Of a stretch of 64,000 nucleotides of DNA, positions 35,937-47,617 are shown piece after piece. The stretch spans positions 7,018,501 to 7,082,500 of the forward strand of contig OX327696.1 in NCBI GenBank assembly GCA_946807835.1, given 5' to 3'. Source of the stretch: Ailanthus altissimus (lineage: Eukaryota; Streptophyta; Magnoliopsida; Sapindales; Simaroubaceae). Made by a program: the position numbers and the translations under genes. Position 1 is the first letter of the stretch. Every line of letters starts with the position of its first letter. The notes beneath the pieces are model-generated. The model had not been told where the DNA came from and ran no database searches. It worked only from the letters and a program-made list of their open reading frames with translations.

Positions 35937-36740
35937 TGGCTTCAAGCAACCCTCTAGTTTGTATCCTAGATGCGCACTAACGCAAAGGTGCAGAAAATTG
36001 TACTGACTGGCTTATGAATCTCAGAGTAGTTCTAAATTCTGAGAAGCTTGGATATGTAATTAATCAGTGTCTGCCCCCAAGCTATTTTTAATGATGCTTC
36101 TCCGGAAGAAAATGAGACATATCAGAAAAGGTTAGATGATGATTTAAAAGTCAAATTATACATCCTCGGCTCAATGTCTACAGAGCTCCAAAGAGAGCAT
36201 GTCCACATGGACAATGTTGAGAATATAATGCTCCACCTGAAATGGTTATTTGGTAATCGACCACAAATTAAATTATATAGGGTACCAAATCTCTCTTTTA
36301 AACTAGACTACCTGAGGGCAGTCCAGTGAGCCCCCATGTCCTCGAGTTCATATCTAATATTGAGAAGTTAAAAACCATGAATCTCTCACTAAGCAATTTA
36401 ATGGGGAACAGTTTGATTCTCTAATCACTTCCAAGGTCATTTGCACAGTTCATTATGAACTATAATATGTAAGGATTGACCCCTACTTGTGTTGATCTGT
36501 ATAATAAGCTGAAAATAGCTCAAGAGGATATGAACAAAGGGGGCACGGTCCTCTATGTTTAGGGTGCTTCATCTTCTGTTTCAAAAAATTCTAAAAAGTT
36601 CAAAGGGAAGAATAAAAAGAGAGTAAAGTATGCACCCAAAATAGGTCCTCAAAAGTAACATATGTCCAAGCCCCAACATAAGAGCAAAGTAAAAAAACAA
36701 ATGTTTCCATTGCAATGGGATGGGCATTAGAATCGAAACT
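35937..36740 (+). pseudogene. Copia C gag (degenerate)
   Basis: The ATG at 35937 begins MASSNPLVCILDAH, followed by a stop, then RKGAENCTDWLMNLRVVLNS and EKLGYVINQCLPP. The UBN2-type core runs to about 36500 (STELQREHVHMDNVENIMLH). A zinc knuckle near 36695-36735 reads CFHCNGMGH with its last ligand lost to a frameshift. Gag would assemble the particle; at least four stops or shifts prevent this. It corresponds to the truncated gag in D. Confidence 0.82.
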
Positions 36741-38160
36741 ACTCAAAATACCTCCCACCATTATGAAGATCCCTTCAGGTATGCATTTGCCTATTATTGA
36801 CATTTCTTTATCATTTGATGCTAATACTGGTTGGGTATTAGATACTGCTTGTCCTTCTCATATCTACAATATGTTGCAGGGTTTGAAGGAAGTTAGACTG
36901 TTACAACCTGGAGAAGTATAGCTTCATGTTGAAAATAGAGATTTCCTGCAGGTCGAGGCTATTGGACGATTTAATTTACTTCTTCTATGTAATAAAATTG
37001 TTTATTGAATAATTGTTATTATGTGCCAAACATTATCCAGCAAATTATTTTTATTCCTGTGTTGGACAGTGAAGGATATCATATGTTTGTACGGAACCGT
37101 TCCTTATGTTTATATGATTTGGATAATATTTTATTAGCTGAATGTCAGTTGATTAATGGCCATTATATATTAGATACAATAGGAAATGTGATGAATGTAC
37201 AGGTATTTATGCTGATAATAAATCAGGAACTTTTAATGATACAGAATTGTGGCATATGAGATTAGGTCACATAGGTGTGAAACGCCTAACCCGTCTGGTT
37301 AAGGATGGTCAGATACCTGATTTGACCATAGAGCCTTATCTAGTTTGTGAATCTTGTATTCAAGAAAAAATGACCAAAGCTCCATTTATTAGTGTTGGAC
37401 ACTACGCCACTGATTTATTGAAACTTATACATAGTGATGTATGTGGTCCAATGAATCACACTGCACTCGGTGGCTTTCGATACTTCGTAATCTTTATCGA
37501 TGATCTATCACAATTTGGATACGTGTTTCTTATAAAACACAAGTCAGAAACTTTTGAAAAGTTCAAAGAGTTTTGAATCAAAGTAGAAACAAACTGGAAT
37601 GTATATCAAATGCCTTCAATTAGATCAAGGTAGTGAATACATGAGCAATAAATTTTTGGATTATTTAAAAGAGAATGAGATTCTCGCTCAATATAGTCCT
37701 CCAGGTACTCCATAACACAATGGTGTTTCAGAGATGAGGAATCTAACTTTATTATATATGGTTCGATCAATGATGAGCTTCACTGATCTCCCTAAATATC
37801 CATAGGGCTATGCTCTAAAAACCGCTGCTCATATATTGAATAGAGTTCCATCAAAAGTTGTTTCTTCTACTCCTTTGAGATTTGGAATGGAAGAAAATCG
37901 AGTCTTAAATATGTTAATATTTGGGGTTGTCCTGTTTACGTAAAAGTTACGCAACAGGATAAACTTGCACCTAAAGAATACAAGTATCGGTTCATTGGGC
38001 ATCCTAAGAATTCAATAGGATACTAGTTCTATGATCCTAAGGAATGAAATGTGTTCGTTGCTCGGAATGTCACTCTTTTAGAGAAATAATTTCTCATAGA
38101 TCATGAACACTGTAGAAAGATTGAGTTAGATGAACTTAATCAAGATGTACATGAACCAAC
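36741..38160 (+). pseudogene. Copia C protease and integrase (degenerate)
   Basis: Protease: NTGWVLDTACPSHIYN near 36830-36875, where the usual DTG or DSG catalytic triad is DTA. Pre-integrase: WHMRLGHIGVKRLTRLVKDG at 37248, CESCIQEKMTKAPF. Integrase core: LIHSDVCGPMNH near 37430 (first Asp), LDQGSEYM near 37622 (second Asp), HNGVSEMRN near 37720 (Glu). A frameshift near 37576 and stops near 36920 and 37713 break it. The linker near 37900-38160 is also disrupted. Confidence 0.85.
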
Positions 38161-39870
38161 GATGATATCTCAGGCTCAATCGAGCAGAATACCTTTAACA
38201 CACCTTCCACGTAGGTCAGAAATGATATCAAGGCCACCTAAAAGGTATAGTTCAATACCTAAAAGTGCTCTTGGTGTTTTCTTGATTGAAGAAAATGATC
38301 CTTTAACTTATAGAGAGACGATGTTGAAAATTGATTTGAAAAAATGGCAAGAAGCCATGAAATCTGAGATTGACTCAGTGCATCAAAATGAAGTTTGGGA
38401 CTTGGTTAAGCTTCCTGAAGGAATTTTTCCTATCGGATGTAAATGGATTTACAAGCGGAAGCGTAGGCTCGATGGAAAAGTAGAGACTTTCAAAGCCCAA
38501 CTGGTGGCCAAAGGTTATACTCAACGATCTGGAATCGATTATGAGGAAACCTTCTTACTAGTAGTGATGCTTAAGTCAATTCGAATTTTATTGGCAATTG
38601 CTACATATTATGACTATGAAATTTGGCAAATGGATGTAAAAACGATGTTCTTAAATGGATATCTTGAAGAAGAAATCTATATGGAACAACCTAAAGGTTT
38701 TACATCTAGCCAAACTTCTAGTTTAGTATGCAAGCTAAAGAAGTCTATTTATGGACTTAAGCAAACTTCCCGAAGTTGGAATCTTCATTTTGATGAAGTA
38801 ATTAGAGGATCTGGTTGCATCAAGAACGAAGAAGAATCTTGTGTGTATAAAAGGAGTAATGAGAGCATGGTAGTCATTTTGGTTCTTTATGTGGATGACA
38901 TACTCATTATCGAAAATGATATTACTATAGTATAGTCAGTTAAAAGCTTCCTTAGTAAGAATTTCTCTATAAAGGATTTAGGAGAGGCTTCCTATATACT
39001 AGGTATAAAGCTTTATAGAGATAGAGCTAGGAAGTTTATAAGACTCTCTCAATCATCGTACATAAATAATGTCTTGGAAAGGTATAATTTTAGTAACTGT
39101 AAGATAGTTAATATACCTTTTAGACATGGCATTCATCTTTCGAGGAAAATGTGTCCTCAAAGAGAAGATGAAAATGTTAGAATGTCTAACATACCATATA
39201 CATAAATTATAGAAAACTTGATGTATGCTATAATGTGTACGAGACCTGACATCAGTACGATTGTAAGTGTTACAAGCCGATATCAATCTTATTCAGGCAA
39301 AGGCCATTAGATGGCTGTGAAACATGTTCTCAAATATCTTAAAGGTACTAAGGACAAGTTTCTGATATATAGAGAAAGTGACTTACAAGTGAGAGGATAC
39401 ACAAATTCAGACTTCCAATCTGATCTAGATGATAGAAAGTCTACATTTGGATATGTGTTCATTCTCAACAGTGCTACAATTAGTTGGAAGAGCAACAAAC
39501 AATTGTCAACAGCTGATTCCACAACAGAGGCAGAATATATTGCAGCCTTAGAAGTAGCAAAAGTAGTATGGATACGCAAATTTATCACTGAACTTGGAAT
39601 AGTTTCAAGTGCAATAGATCCTATACCATTGTTTTACGACAACAACGGAGCCATTGCATAAGCTAAAGAGGCGAGAGCATACCAAAAGTCTAAGCATGTG
39701 GAAAGGAAATACCATATCATTAGAGCAATCTTGGCTAGAGGAGATGTAATAGTTTATAAAGTAGATTATATAAATAATGTAGCAGACCCACTTACCAAAA
39801 CCTTAACTCCAAAAGTATTTGAAAGACATGTGGAGTCAATGGGCATTAGATACCATCGTGAATGACACTA
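38161..39870 (+). pseudogene. Copia C reverse transcriptase and RNase H (best preserved pol in the window)
   Basis: An open run of 257 codons (38162-38935) covers most of RT: KWQEAMKSEIDSVHQNEVWD, CKWIYKRKRRLDGKVETFKA, QMDVKTMFLNGYLEEEIYME, KKSIYGLKQTSRSWN and the catalytic box LYVDDILII near 38885. After a stop at 38933 the tether continues in pieces, and RNase H is open at 39311-39661 (HVLKYLKGTKDKFLIYRESD, SWKSNKQLSTADSTTEAEYI). The tail NVADPLTKTL lies near 39775. Only a few stops separate the parts, so decay is modest compared with A, B and D. Confidence 0.92.
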
Positions 39871-39884
39871 AAGCAAGTAGGAGT
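39871..39884 (+). promoter_or_regulatory. Polypurine tract of copia C
   Basis: AAGCAAGTAGGAGT directly before the 3' LTR; it would prime plus-strand DNA synthesis. Confidence 0.65.
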
Positions 39885-42061
39885 TGTTGGGATTTGTGCT
39901 TACGTGTCATCCCTTTATGTATGAATATTTATTTAATATTTATACTAGTATTATCATATCATTAAATCGCTAATTATATTTTACATATGGTAAGATGCTT
40001 GTAACGTTTTAGACATTATACGATCTGAAAGAGTTCAGATCTGGTCTAAATGAGTTTAGATCAGTGCTAAGAATTAGCAACGCTGAGAGTTATAAATACT
40101 AAGAGTTGGCACTGATAAGAGTTATCAGGTTATAAGAGTCAGCGATATCTAAAGAGTTAAAGCCTTATCTAAAATGGGACAAAGACCTAAGAATATATTA
40201 GTAATGACGTAGTTGTAAAGAGTTGCTAATAGTGCTAGGAAATGTCATTATGCAAATATATTCTCAAATATTATGTTCCTGATCTATCTTCATTAATGCA
40301 GGTCTGTCAGTGAATACCTTAATAAATATATAGATTGGTGTATGTCTATATCTGGATGGTCCAGATGGTTAGTCTTACAAAACTATAAGTTTAGTGAAAG
40401 CTCGTATAGAGATACAAGTATTCAATAAGGACTGAATATTGAACAGACTCGCAAAGATCTCCGATAGACATCCCATAAAGCCGTCAATAAAGGGTCTTTC
40501 AAGTTGAGTAGTATTCATGGTCTTTTAACCTGAGTGCCGTGGTGGGCTTGTGAGTGATCCACCATACTTTGGTTCCACATATGTCAGAAACCTTTCATGG
40601 TCTGACCGCTGGTTGTTGCTGGGTATGGTCTAATGCTCATGGAGTCCGGTGTGTATAGATATAGGATCTATCAGCTCATTTGGGTAAGTATTATATCATA
40701 ATGCTTTAAAGATTGTATCTCAGAAAGTCTTATGACTATAAGCAGTAATTCTCGGGAAAAGAGTTTAATCCAAGGGATAAAAAAATATTACAAAAGTATT
40801 TGAGAATATTATTTATTGAAATACAATTCTAGAGATAAGCTTTCGGTTGGGCATATAGAGATTTGACGGTATTGATCTATATCTCTGCTCTACCCGGATA
40901 TAAATGATGGAGGGATTATATGAATATGTTATAACCTAAACTTTTATGGTCTAACGCGCCGCTTTGTAATATCCATAACGTGTGCGTGGGGCATCGTTCA
41001 CGGACGTATGGAGGAATTATATATGACAATTCAGGCATTGACCTAAAGAGTCTCACAATATGAAGTGTACTCATTATACACTGGGGCAACATAATGGATT
41101 GAACAATTCCATCCTAAAACTTTTAGCAAATCGAAAATATGTTTCAAGGTTCCTCGGGTTGTGCACTTGTTTAGACTTAAATGTTAAGTATATCATTTAA
41201 TTAGTTGACAAGAGTTATTAACTAATTAGATGTTAACAAATGACACAATTTTATTTCATGAATTGTTTTACCATAAATTCACCCATTAACCATGTTAGTA
41301 AAATCAAATAAGGTAAATATTAATTATTCAAATAGTTTTTGAATAATTAAATAAATATTATTTAAATAAATAAAATATAATTTTTTTTATTTGTTATTTT
41401 ATTCCTAAATGGAAGACATACCTAATTTGAGAAAAATAAATTAAATTAAGTGGAGCACAATTTTGTGATTAATGGTTAATTTTATTAGACCATTAAAATG
41501 GCCATTAAAAATTATTTTGGTAGTTGGCCACTTAATCTAATTTTGGTGGAGCACTTGTGAAGTGTTGAGAGCACTAAAAATGGTTGGGTTTCAATTGTGT
41601 TAACAAGTGTGTGAATCAATTTTCATGCAAGGGTTGAGACGAAAAAGAAGAGTTGGTTTTGAGAGAGTTTTTCATTGAACAAAGACTTGTGAGAAAAACC
41701 AAAGAAGAAAGAAAAATAAATTCTTTTTATTTTTTCTTTCAAGTAATACAAACCTTGTTGCTGGAGATTATACTGCTGCTATTCTAGCTTCACAATTTCA
41801 CCGAATTGTTGTGAACTAAAATTGAACAAAAGTGTACTCCAATGTGAGCTCAAAGTTGGAGCAAAGCAATTCGGATTTGAAATCTTCATCGAATGTCTTC
41901 AAATGTATGTTTTATGTATTCTTAAGTTGTTAAGAATTTAAGTATATGTGTATATATTGATTACATGTTTAATTCTGCTGCGAAATTCATGTATATAATA
42001 CATGTGTTTAGTTTTTCAATATGTACACAATCACATGCATACACCTTAAAATACGTTAATA
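39885..42061 (+). repeat. 3' LTR of copia C
   Basis: TGTTGGGATTTGTGCTTACG to GTTAATA (the final CA has become TA), 2177 bp, close match to 32491-34642. Confidence 0.93.
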
Positions 42062-42480
42062 TAAATTTTTTTTAAAAAAAATTGTTGTTGCATCTTATCC
42101 CATAAAGAAATGGATCATGGCCTAAGGTTTTGTACCCATGTTTTAGCTTTATCCTTTAATGAAAAAGAAAAAAGCTTAAGTCGAATTGTGTTCATGCTAC
42201 AATTTTGGTCATTATACGTGTTATACACTTTTTCAAATTCTCTTACATGTGGGTAAGGGTTATCTACATCTAAGCCATGAAAAGTGGGTAAAAGTTGGAT
42301 AATGCCCATCTTAAAATTAAAATGTGTTGCATCTGGAAGAAAGACTAAGCAAGATGGTGCACCAGTTTGTGTAGAGTTCATATAGTCTTTAAGTGTCCTA
42401 TATCGTTTACGGTCATTATGTTGGGGCTGATTGTCCCCTAGGTCTCTGAGTCCCTCAATCTAATTATCGGTCATGGTGTT
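42062..42480 (-). pseudogene. Gypsy B gag, N-terminal part
   Basis: The minus-strand open piece 42381-42115 reads MNSTQTGAPSCLVFLPDATH, then IIQLLPTFHGLDVDNPYPHV, REFEKVYNTYNDQNCSMNTI and KDKAKTWVQNLRP, the classic start of Athila-type gag. It continues through a stop to WDKMQQQFF and KKF at 42062, where copia C begins. The rest of gag is at 32490 and below. Only a few codons could be missing at the junction. Confidence 0.88.
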
Positions 42481-42890
42481 AATTGGTGAAGAATGAGAAG
42501 ATGAAGGAGAATTCAATAAATTATCAAATGAAAATTTGAAATTACCTTTTACCAAACGATGAGAATTAGGATCTCAAAACCAACCACTTATACAAAGAAA
42601 TAAAACAAAATACAATAACAATAAATAATACAAATAAGAGAAAAAAAGAAATAAAATATTCATAAAGGCAAAAAAAATAAGCAAGGCTAACAATAAAATA
42701 AAAGTTAGATAAATAGTTAGAAGTTAGATTAATAAATGTTAAATTAGTCAATGTTAGATAAAGATAATAAAACGTTAGCAAATAAAGAGCAGAAGGCTTA
42801 GCCTTCCATAAAAATAACAAGTGAATAATAAATAAAATAATACAAGTTAGGAGGCTTAACCTTCCATAAAAAAAAAATGTTAATTTCACT
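42481..42890 (-). other. Gypsy B leader
   Basis: AT-rich untranslated region between primer site and gag. A block GGCTTAGCCTTCCATAAAAA near 42796 recurs as GGCTTAACCTTCCATAAAAA near 42853. GAAGGCT-T-AGCCTTC is a perfect inverted repeat. Confidence 0.6.
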
Positions 42891-42908
42891 TCTCCTGCAA
42901 TGGCACCA
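42891..42908 (-). promoter_or_regulatory. Primer-binding site (tRNA-Asp type) of gypsy B
   Basis: The plus strand TCTCCTGCAATGGCACCA resembles the tRNA-Asp 3' end used by Athila-like elements, with a few transitions. It is followed by AAAACT and then the LTR at 42915. Confidence 0.8.
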
Positions 42909-42914
42909 AAAACT

Positions 42915-44310
42915 TGACATGTCCATAATATAGGAGTTTATTCTCAAGTGCAAGATTGTCGAAGTAATAAATAACCCGGAGTCAATCCACAGGGAAGTGG
43001 AATTAAAATTACAAACTATAAATACTTTAAAGACAATTAAAGCAGTATATGATGTTTGCAAATAATAATTCGATTAATCAATTAAAATAAAAGCTAAGGT
43101 TGGGGGATCTACTCTTTGCATATGAAATAAGAATATATTCAACTCTTTTTATAACTCAACTGAAATCCTCATACAAAGGAGGTTCCAATGAGAAGATATA
43201 ACAATTAAAGTTCATTACCATTTATATATTAACTTGTATTTATTTCTTCCAATTATTATACACCAAATCTTATAAATATGTTAAAATATTTATTATGCCA
43301 ATCTTTATATTTGTCTACAATCAATCAAAACTTTCACTTTACAAGAAAGGATATCTACACCAAATCTTGTAAATGGTTTCAAGAATTTATTGTGCTAACT
43401 ATAAAAATTATTTATAATAAATCAAGATACACCACTTTACTAGAAAGGGTATTAATATTGCAAACAAAATAAATACATCATATATAAATTTACATAACTT
43501 AAGAATGAAACATTAAATTCATGAATAAGAGTTAAGTATATCTTATTACCTTGCCAAGAGTTTCACCTTTTTACCCTAACAAAAAGAAAATTGCTTGAAT
43601 ATAATAAAACTAAAGAAAAAGAAAAGAGATGGTAGAAGAGATAACATGATTTTAGAATAGTAAACAAGAGAAATAATACTACAAAGAGATAATATAAAAG
43701 ACAAGTGTTTTAAACTAAAATCTAACTCTTCAATTACATGCTTTGGACATAAACAGACCACTTATTTATATAGAAATATAGATAAATAAAGAAGGAACCG
43801 CTTGGATGATAAAAGTCAAGAAGGGTGGCAACTAATTTGCATTGATAATCATTAATGCACCCACGTGATTGTCCAATTTGAAATTGATGTAGTCCGAATC
43901 AACTTTCACTCACAACATTAAAGTTGTAGATAAGTCTCTTGTTTTCTCATATGTATTAGATACGTATTTCTTTAGTTGTAGGCCAAATACTAATGACTAT
44001 TTGGACTAAGCCTGTACTATAGATCAGATTTATTCTAGGCCATTTTCACCCTCTAAAAGTTCAAATTTCAAATGCCTTATGAAATAAAATATAATATCCC
44101 ATTAAGTCAGCTCTTCACAGGATCAAGAATCACTCTAATTGGATTCTTATGTAGAAAGTTATGCCCATTTTACCAAACTTACCATAAAATAGTTAAAAGT
44201 TAATTAAGTATAATATTGTAAAAATTCTTAACTTAAGAGGGTTAAAGACACTAGTAATACAAAATAATGATATAAATTCTTATTAAATGTGTAATTTTTA
44301 GTGTTCGTCA
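42915..44310 (-). repeat. 5' LTR of gypsy B
   Basis: TGACATGTCC to TTCGTCA, 1396 bp, partner of 24123-25553. Followed by the target duplicate ATCTT at 44311. Confidence 0.93.
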
Positions 44311-45110
44311 ATCTTTATCAACCATAAATACATCAAAGATCTTCTCAATAGATTTTAATTGCAAAATGTAAAGAGTGCATCAACTTTAATGAGCTTATTT
44401 ACCAAGCTCAACAAAGATGAGAAAAGAGAAGAAGTGGATATAAAAAAATATCGTAGTATGATCGGTTCTATTTTATATTTATCTGCTAGTGGAACAGACA
44501 TTATGTTTAGTGTATGCCAATGTACAAGTTTCCAATCATGTTCTAAAGTCTCACATTTAGTTGCTGTAAAATAAATTTTTAGATATTTACATGGCACAAT
44601 GAACCTAGGGTTATGATACTCAGAAGGCACTCAATTTAACCTTATAGGTTATTCAAATACCTACTTCGCCAGATGCAAAGTGGATAAAAAGAGCACAGGT
44701 GGGATTTGTCATTTCTTAGGTCATTCACTTGTCTCGTGGGCTAGTAAAAAATAAAATTCAATAGCTACGTCAACTGCCGAGGCAGAATATATTACTGGTG
44801 ATAGTTATTGTGCTCAGACACTTTGGATGAGGCAAACCCTTAAGGACTTAGACGTTCAAATAAAAAATACTCCTATTATGTATGACAATACATATGCTAT
44901 AAACTTGTCTAAAAATTCTATTCAAAACTCTTGGATCAAATACATTGAAATAGGCATCATTTTTTTAGGGATCATGTCTCAAAGGGTGATATTACATTGT
45001 AATTTATACCTATGAACGACTAACTTGTGAATATTTTCACAAAACCTTTAAGTAAAGATAGGTTCTGCAAAATTAGGAGAGAACTTGGTATGATGAAATC
45101 TCTATATTAG
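44311..45110 (+). pseudogene. Copia A reverse transcriptase end and RNase H
   Basis: Continues the RT of 23443-24122 in the same frame after gypsy B: INHKYIKDLLNR, then LMSLFTKLNKDEKREEVDIK, YRSMIGSILYLSASGTDIMF. RNase H: IGYSNTYFARCKVDKKSTGG, SIATSTAEAEYITGDS, QTLWMRQTLKDLDVQ, ending near 45100. Four stops (44572, 44614, 44752 and 45013 areas) break it. The D and E residues of RNase H can be seen in part. Confidence 0.88.
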
Positions 45111-45729
45111 GAACATTTTTCATAATTAACTATTTAAGAAATTATTTTTAAAAAACATTGTTGACTTCATACATGTCATATTTGCATAATTAATATATTT
45201 GAGATAAATTTATATTAAATTGTTTTAAATTATTTGATATACATTTAGTTGTCATAGGGGGAGCTATATCTTTTAATCATTTTTGGGTATATCATTATAT
45301 CTTTGATTTTCTAAGGGAAAGATTTGTCTATGTTATATTTAGCCAGAGCATAGCAAGCTTATAGTTGGTGAAAGAAATTTTTGCTTGTACCTAGAACTTG
45401 CGATTAATTTCTTCATGACTTGAAATCTCCTTTTAGACGAGTTCTTCATGACTCACCTATTAAAAACATTAGATGCATTGTTTTGATAAAATAATATATT
45501 TTGAAATATTGTTTTTAAAAGAGGGAGAAATACTAACTATTTATTTTTTTTAATTTGTATATAATATCATAAATGCACCAACATTGTTAAAAGGGGGAAA
45601 GATGTATTTTGAAAATTTTGATGTGCAAATTGGATGCTCTTTATACTAACTTTATAAATTTTTTTTGAAGCTTTACATACACGAATGAGAGTTATATCAT
45701 TTTGAAATACATGAGATTTTTTTCATCAT
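45111..45729 (+). other. Copia A 3' untranslated region
   Basis: About 620 bp without coding support; contains GGGGGAGC near 45257 and AAAGGGGGAAAG near 45590. In SIRE-type elements an envelope-like ORF may lie here; none is visible. Confidence 0.5.
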
Positions 45730-45743
45730 AAAAAAGGGGGGGA
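45730..45743 (+). promoter_or_regulatory. Polypurine tract of copia A
   Basis: AAAAAAGGGGGGGA directly before the 3' LTR. Confidence 0.85.
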
Positions 45744-45744
45744 T

Positions 45745-46796
45745 TGTTGACTTCCTAGTCATACATATTACTGTTTTGATGGTAATGAATTTCATGTTGG
45801 TTGTAATATATTAATCTATTAGGCATTAAAAGGTTTAAATACATAAGTAAGGTAAACTAAGTATAAGTAAAGCACTTGTGAAAACTCAAGAACTTTAAGA
45901 CTTCAACAAAACTGAATAGCATATTGGAAATTATTCTAGCGCTGCATGAATAGATTATTTACATAAAATTGATTAAAAAAGAAAGATAATAGTGTTAGCA
46001 TTCTAAAAATTTTACAGAAGTAAATTTGGAGTTGTTAACGAAATGTTATGGCAAAATCACTTAAGCATGCTGAAGTTAGACCAAAGTACAAAGTTTTGAA
46101 AGTTTTAAAAGTTTTAAAAAATTAACTAAAATCCAAAAGATTAAAACTTTGACAGATCAATGTATCGGCACTGTAGCAATATTCAAGTCACTGTAACAGA
46201 ACTATAGCATTGGCTAATTTCTGCTTCTTTTATAAATACTTTGCTCATTTGAAACTCTTTATAAATTGAAAAAATGTCATTTACAAATTGAAAGTCTCAT
46301 TGTTTATACACCTTCATATTAGCTCATTTGGAAGTTTAAAATCTTTTGTTTCTATTTTAATTCATGTATTGGGTTTACCTAAGTATTTATGGAAAACACT
46401 TTGAGAGTAGAGTGATTACTCTTTTGTTATAAGGGTTCAATTGATATCTTGGAAAAAAATTTATTGTAAAGGTTTCTTAACACCTTGAAAGTTAAGTGTA
46501 TTGATTCTTTGCCTTAGTTTAAGGCAAGCTAGTGGAATCCTTAACGCGAGTTACTTGAGGTGTAGATGTAGGTCGTGTAGAGTGTCAAACCATGTAAACA
46601 TCTGGGTGCAATTCTCTCTATTCCTCACTCTCTTTATTTTTTCATTTTAGCTACCATCTTGTTCTTATTTATTGCAATTTATTTGTTGTTAAATTTATTT
46701 ACAATTTAAAATAATTGCATAAATTGTTCATATTAATGCATTAGTTTTTAAATTACCTAATTCACCCCTCTCTTGGGTTGCCTATCTAGAATTTTA
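45745..46796 (+). repeat. 3' LTR of copia A
   Basis: 1052 bp, TGTTGACTTCC to GAATTTTA. It shows the empty insertion site of copia D near 46660 and is followed by CTATA, the near-match of TTATA at 11068. Confidence 0.92.
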
Positions 46797-46801
46797 CTAT
46801 A

Positions 46802-47617
46802 ATTGAAAAGAACCCATAATCCTATTGTTTTATTGTTCAATGATGAAATTCTAAGGGAGGTTACTGGAAAGAAGACTATAATTAGTCTTTGGAAGAAGTT
46901 TAATGTTTGTACATGATGAAGCCTCTGGCGAATCATCTCAACATCAAGAAACAGTTGTATCAGTTGTCTATGGATGAAGGATTTTTATTAAAGACCACAT
47001 TAATAACTTCAACAAGATTATCATCGATCTTGAGATGAATGACATTGAAATAGAAGATAAAGATAAGATGATTATCTTGTTAAGTTCTGTACCTCTGAGT
47101 TATGAGTACTTTGTAGATACACTCTTCTATGGTAGAGAGTCTTTAACAATAAAAGATGTTAAAACCTCGTTGAACTCTAAAGAATTGGAAAAAAGATCAA
47201 AGCCTACTAATTGTAGTGGTCTATATTGTAGAGGAAAAGGCTAAGAATAAAGATGAAAAAGATAATCAGTCAAAGGACAAATCTTGGAAGTGTTATGGTT
47301 GCAAGAAACAAAGGCATTTCATAAGGGATTATCTTGAGATAAAGGCCAGGAAAAATGAAAAGGAAAAGTAAGGTGATACTATAATAGTCTATAAGGAGGA
47401 CTGTGATTTTATAAAAACCTTGGTAGCTTCTGATGGAAAATATGATAGTGAGTAAATACTTGATTCTGGTTATAGTTTTCATATATATCACGATAGATCT
47501 TTATTTACCAATTATCGATCCATTAGGGTTGATAAAGTACTAATGGATAATGATATGGCTTCTAAAGTTATGGGATTGGTAGTATAAAATTGAAAACACA
47601 TAATGGAAAAGTAAAGA
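46802..47617 (+). pseudogene. Copia E gag and protease, 3' part before the minisatellite
   Basis: Resumes gag after copia A: DEILREVTGKKT, LWKKFNV, MKPLANHLNIKKQLYQLSMD, then an open stretch 47035-47244 (LLSSVPLSYEYFVDTLFYGR, the UBN2_2 core of copia gag). The zinc knuckle near 47290-47331 is CYGCKKQRHFIRDY, with the last Cys changed to Tyr. The protease catalytic block ILDSGYSFHI lies near 47457-47490 with DSG intact. The text matches protease to about GSIKLKTHNGKVKKVL at 47625 and then turns into the minisatellite, so the rest of pol is missing. Confidence 0.82.

Larger units (their letters stand above)
32491..42061 (+). mobile_element. Ty1/copia retrotransposon C, inserted in gag of gypsy B
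   Basis: LTRs 32491-34642 and 39885-42061, primer site at 34645, leader, gag, protease, integrase, RT, RNase H and a purine tract at 39871. Gypsy B gag reads up to both edges, which fixes the insertion. The flanking 5-mers (GAACA and TAAAT) do not match, so the target duplication is lost or mutated. The two LTRs look much more alike than those of A, B or D, and the ORFs are longest here, in line with C being the youngest layer. LTRs over 2.1 kb are long for copia. Confidence 0.93.
24123..44310 (-). mobile_element. Ty3/gypsy (Athila-like) retrotransposon B, complete with both LTRs, inserted in copia A
   Basis: LTRs 24123-25553 (3') and 42915-44310 (5'), both TGACA to CA on the plus strand, with perfect ATCTT duplicates at 24118-24122 and 44311-44315. 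On the minus strand the order is LTR, tRNA-Asp-type primer site, gag, protease, RT, RNase H, integrase, an extra ORF, then LTR. It is about 10.6 kb once copia C (32491-42061) is discounted. All frames carry stops. The integrase contains a short internal inversion. Confidence 0.95.
11073..46796 (+). mobile_element. Ty1/copia retrotransposon A (SIRE/Maximus-like), carrying three nested insertions
   Basis: LTRs are 11073-12020 plus 19950-20075 (split by D) and 45745-46796. Internal order is primer site, gag with coiled coil and zinc knuckles, protease, integrase, RT (split by B at 24122/44311) and RNase H, then a polypurine tract. Own length without insertions is roughly 7.6 kb. The long gag with coiled coil suggests the SIRE/Maximus lineage (inference). 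I see no envelope-like ORF in the 640 bp before the 3' LTR. Confidence 0.9.

Noticed and set aside
45111..45729. Envelope-like ORF expected in some SIRE-type copia elements
   Set aside because: No open frame or hydrophobic segments of useful length in this 620-bp stretch.
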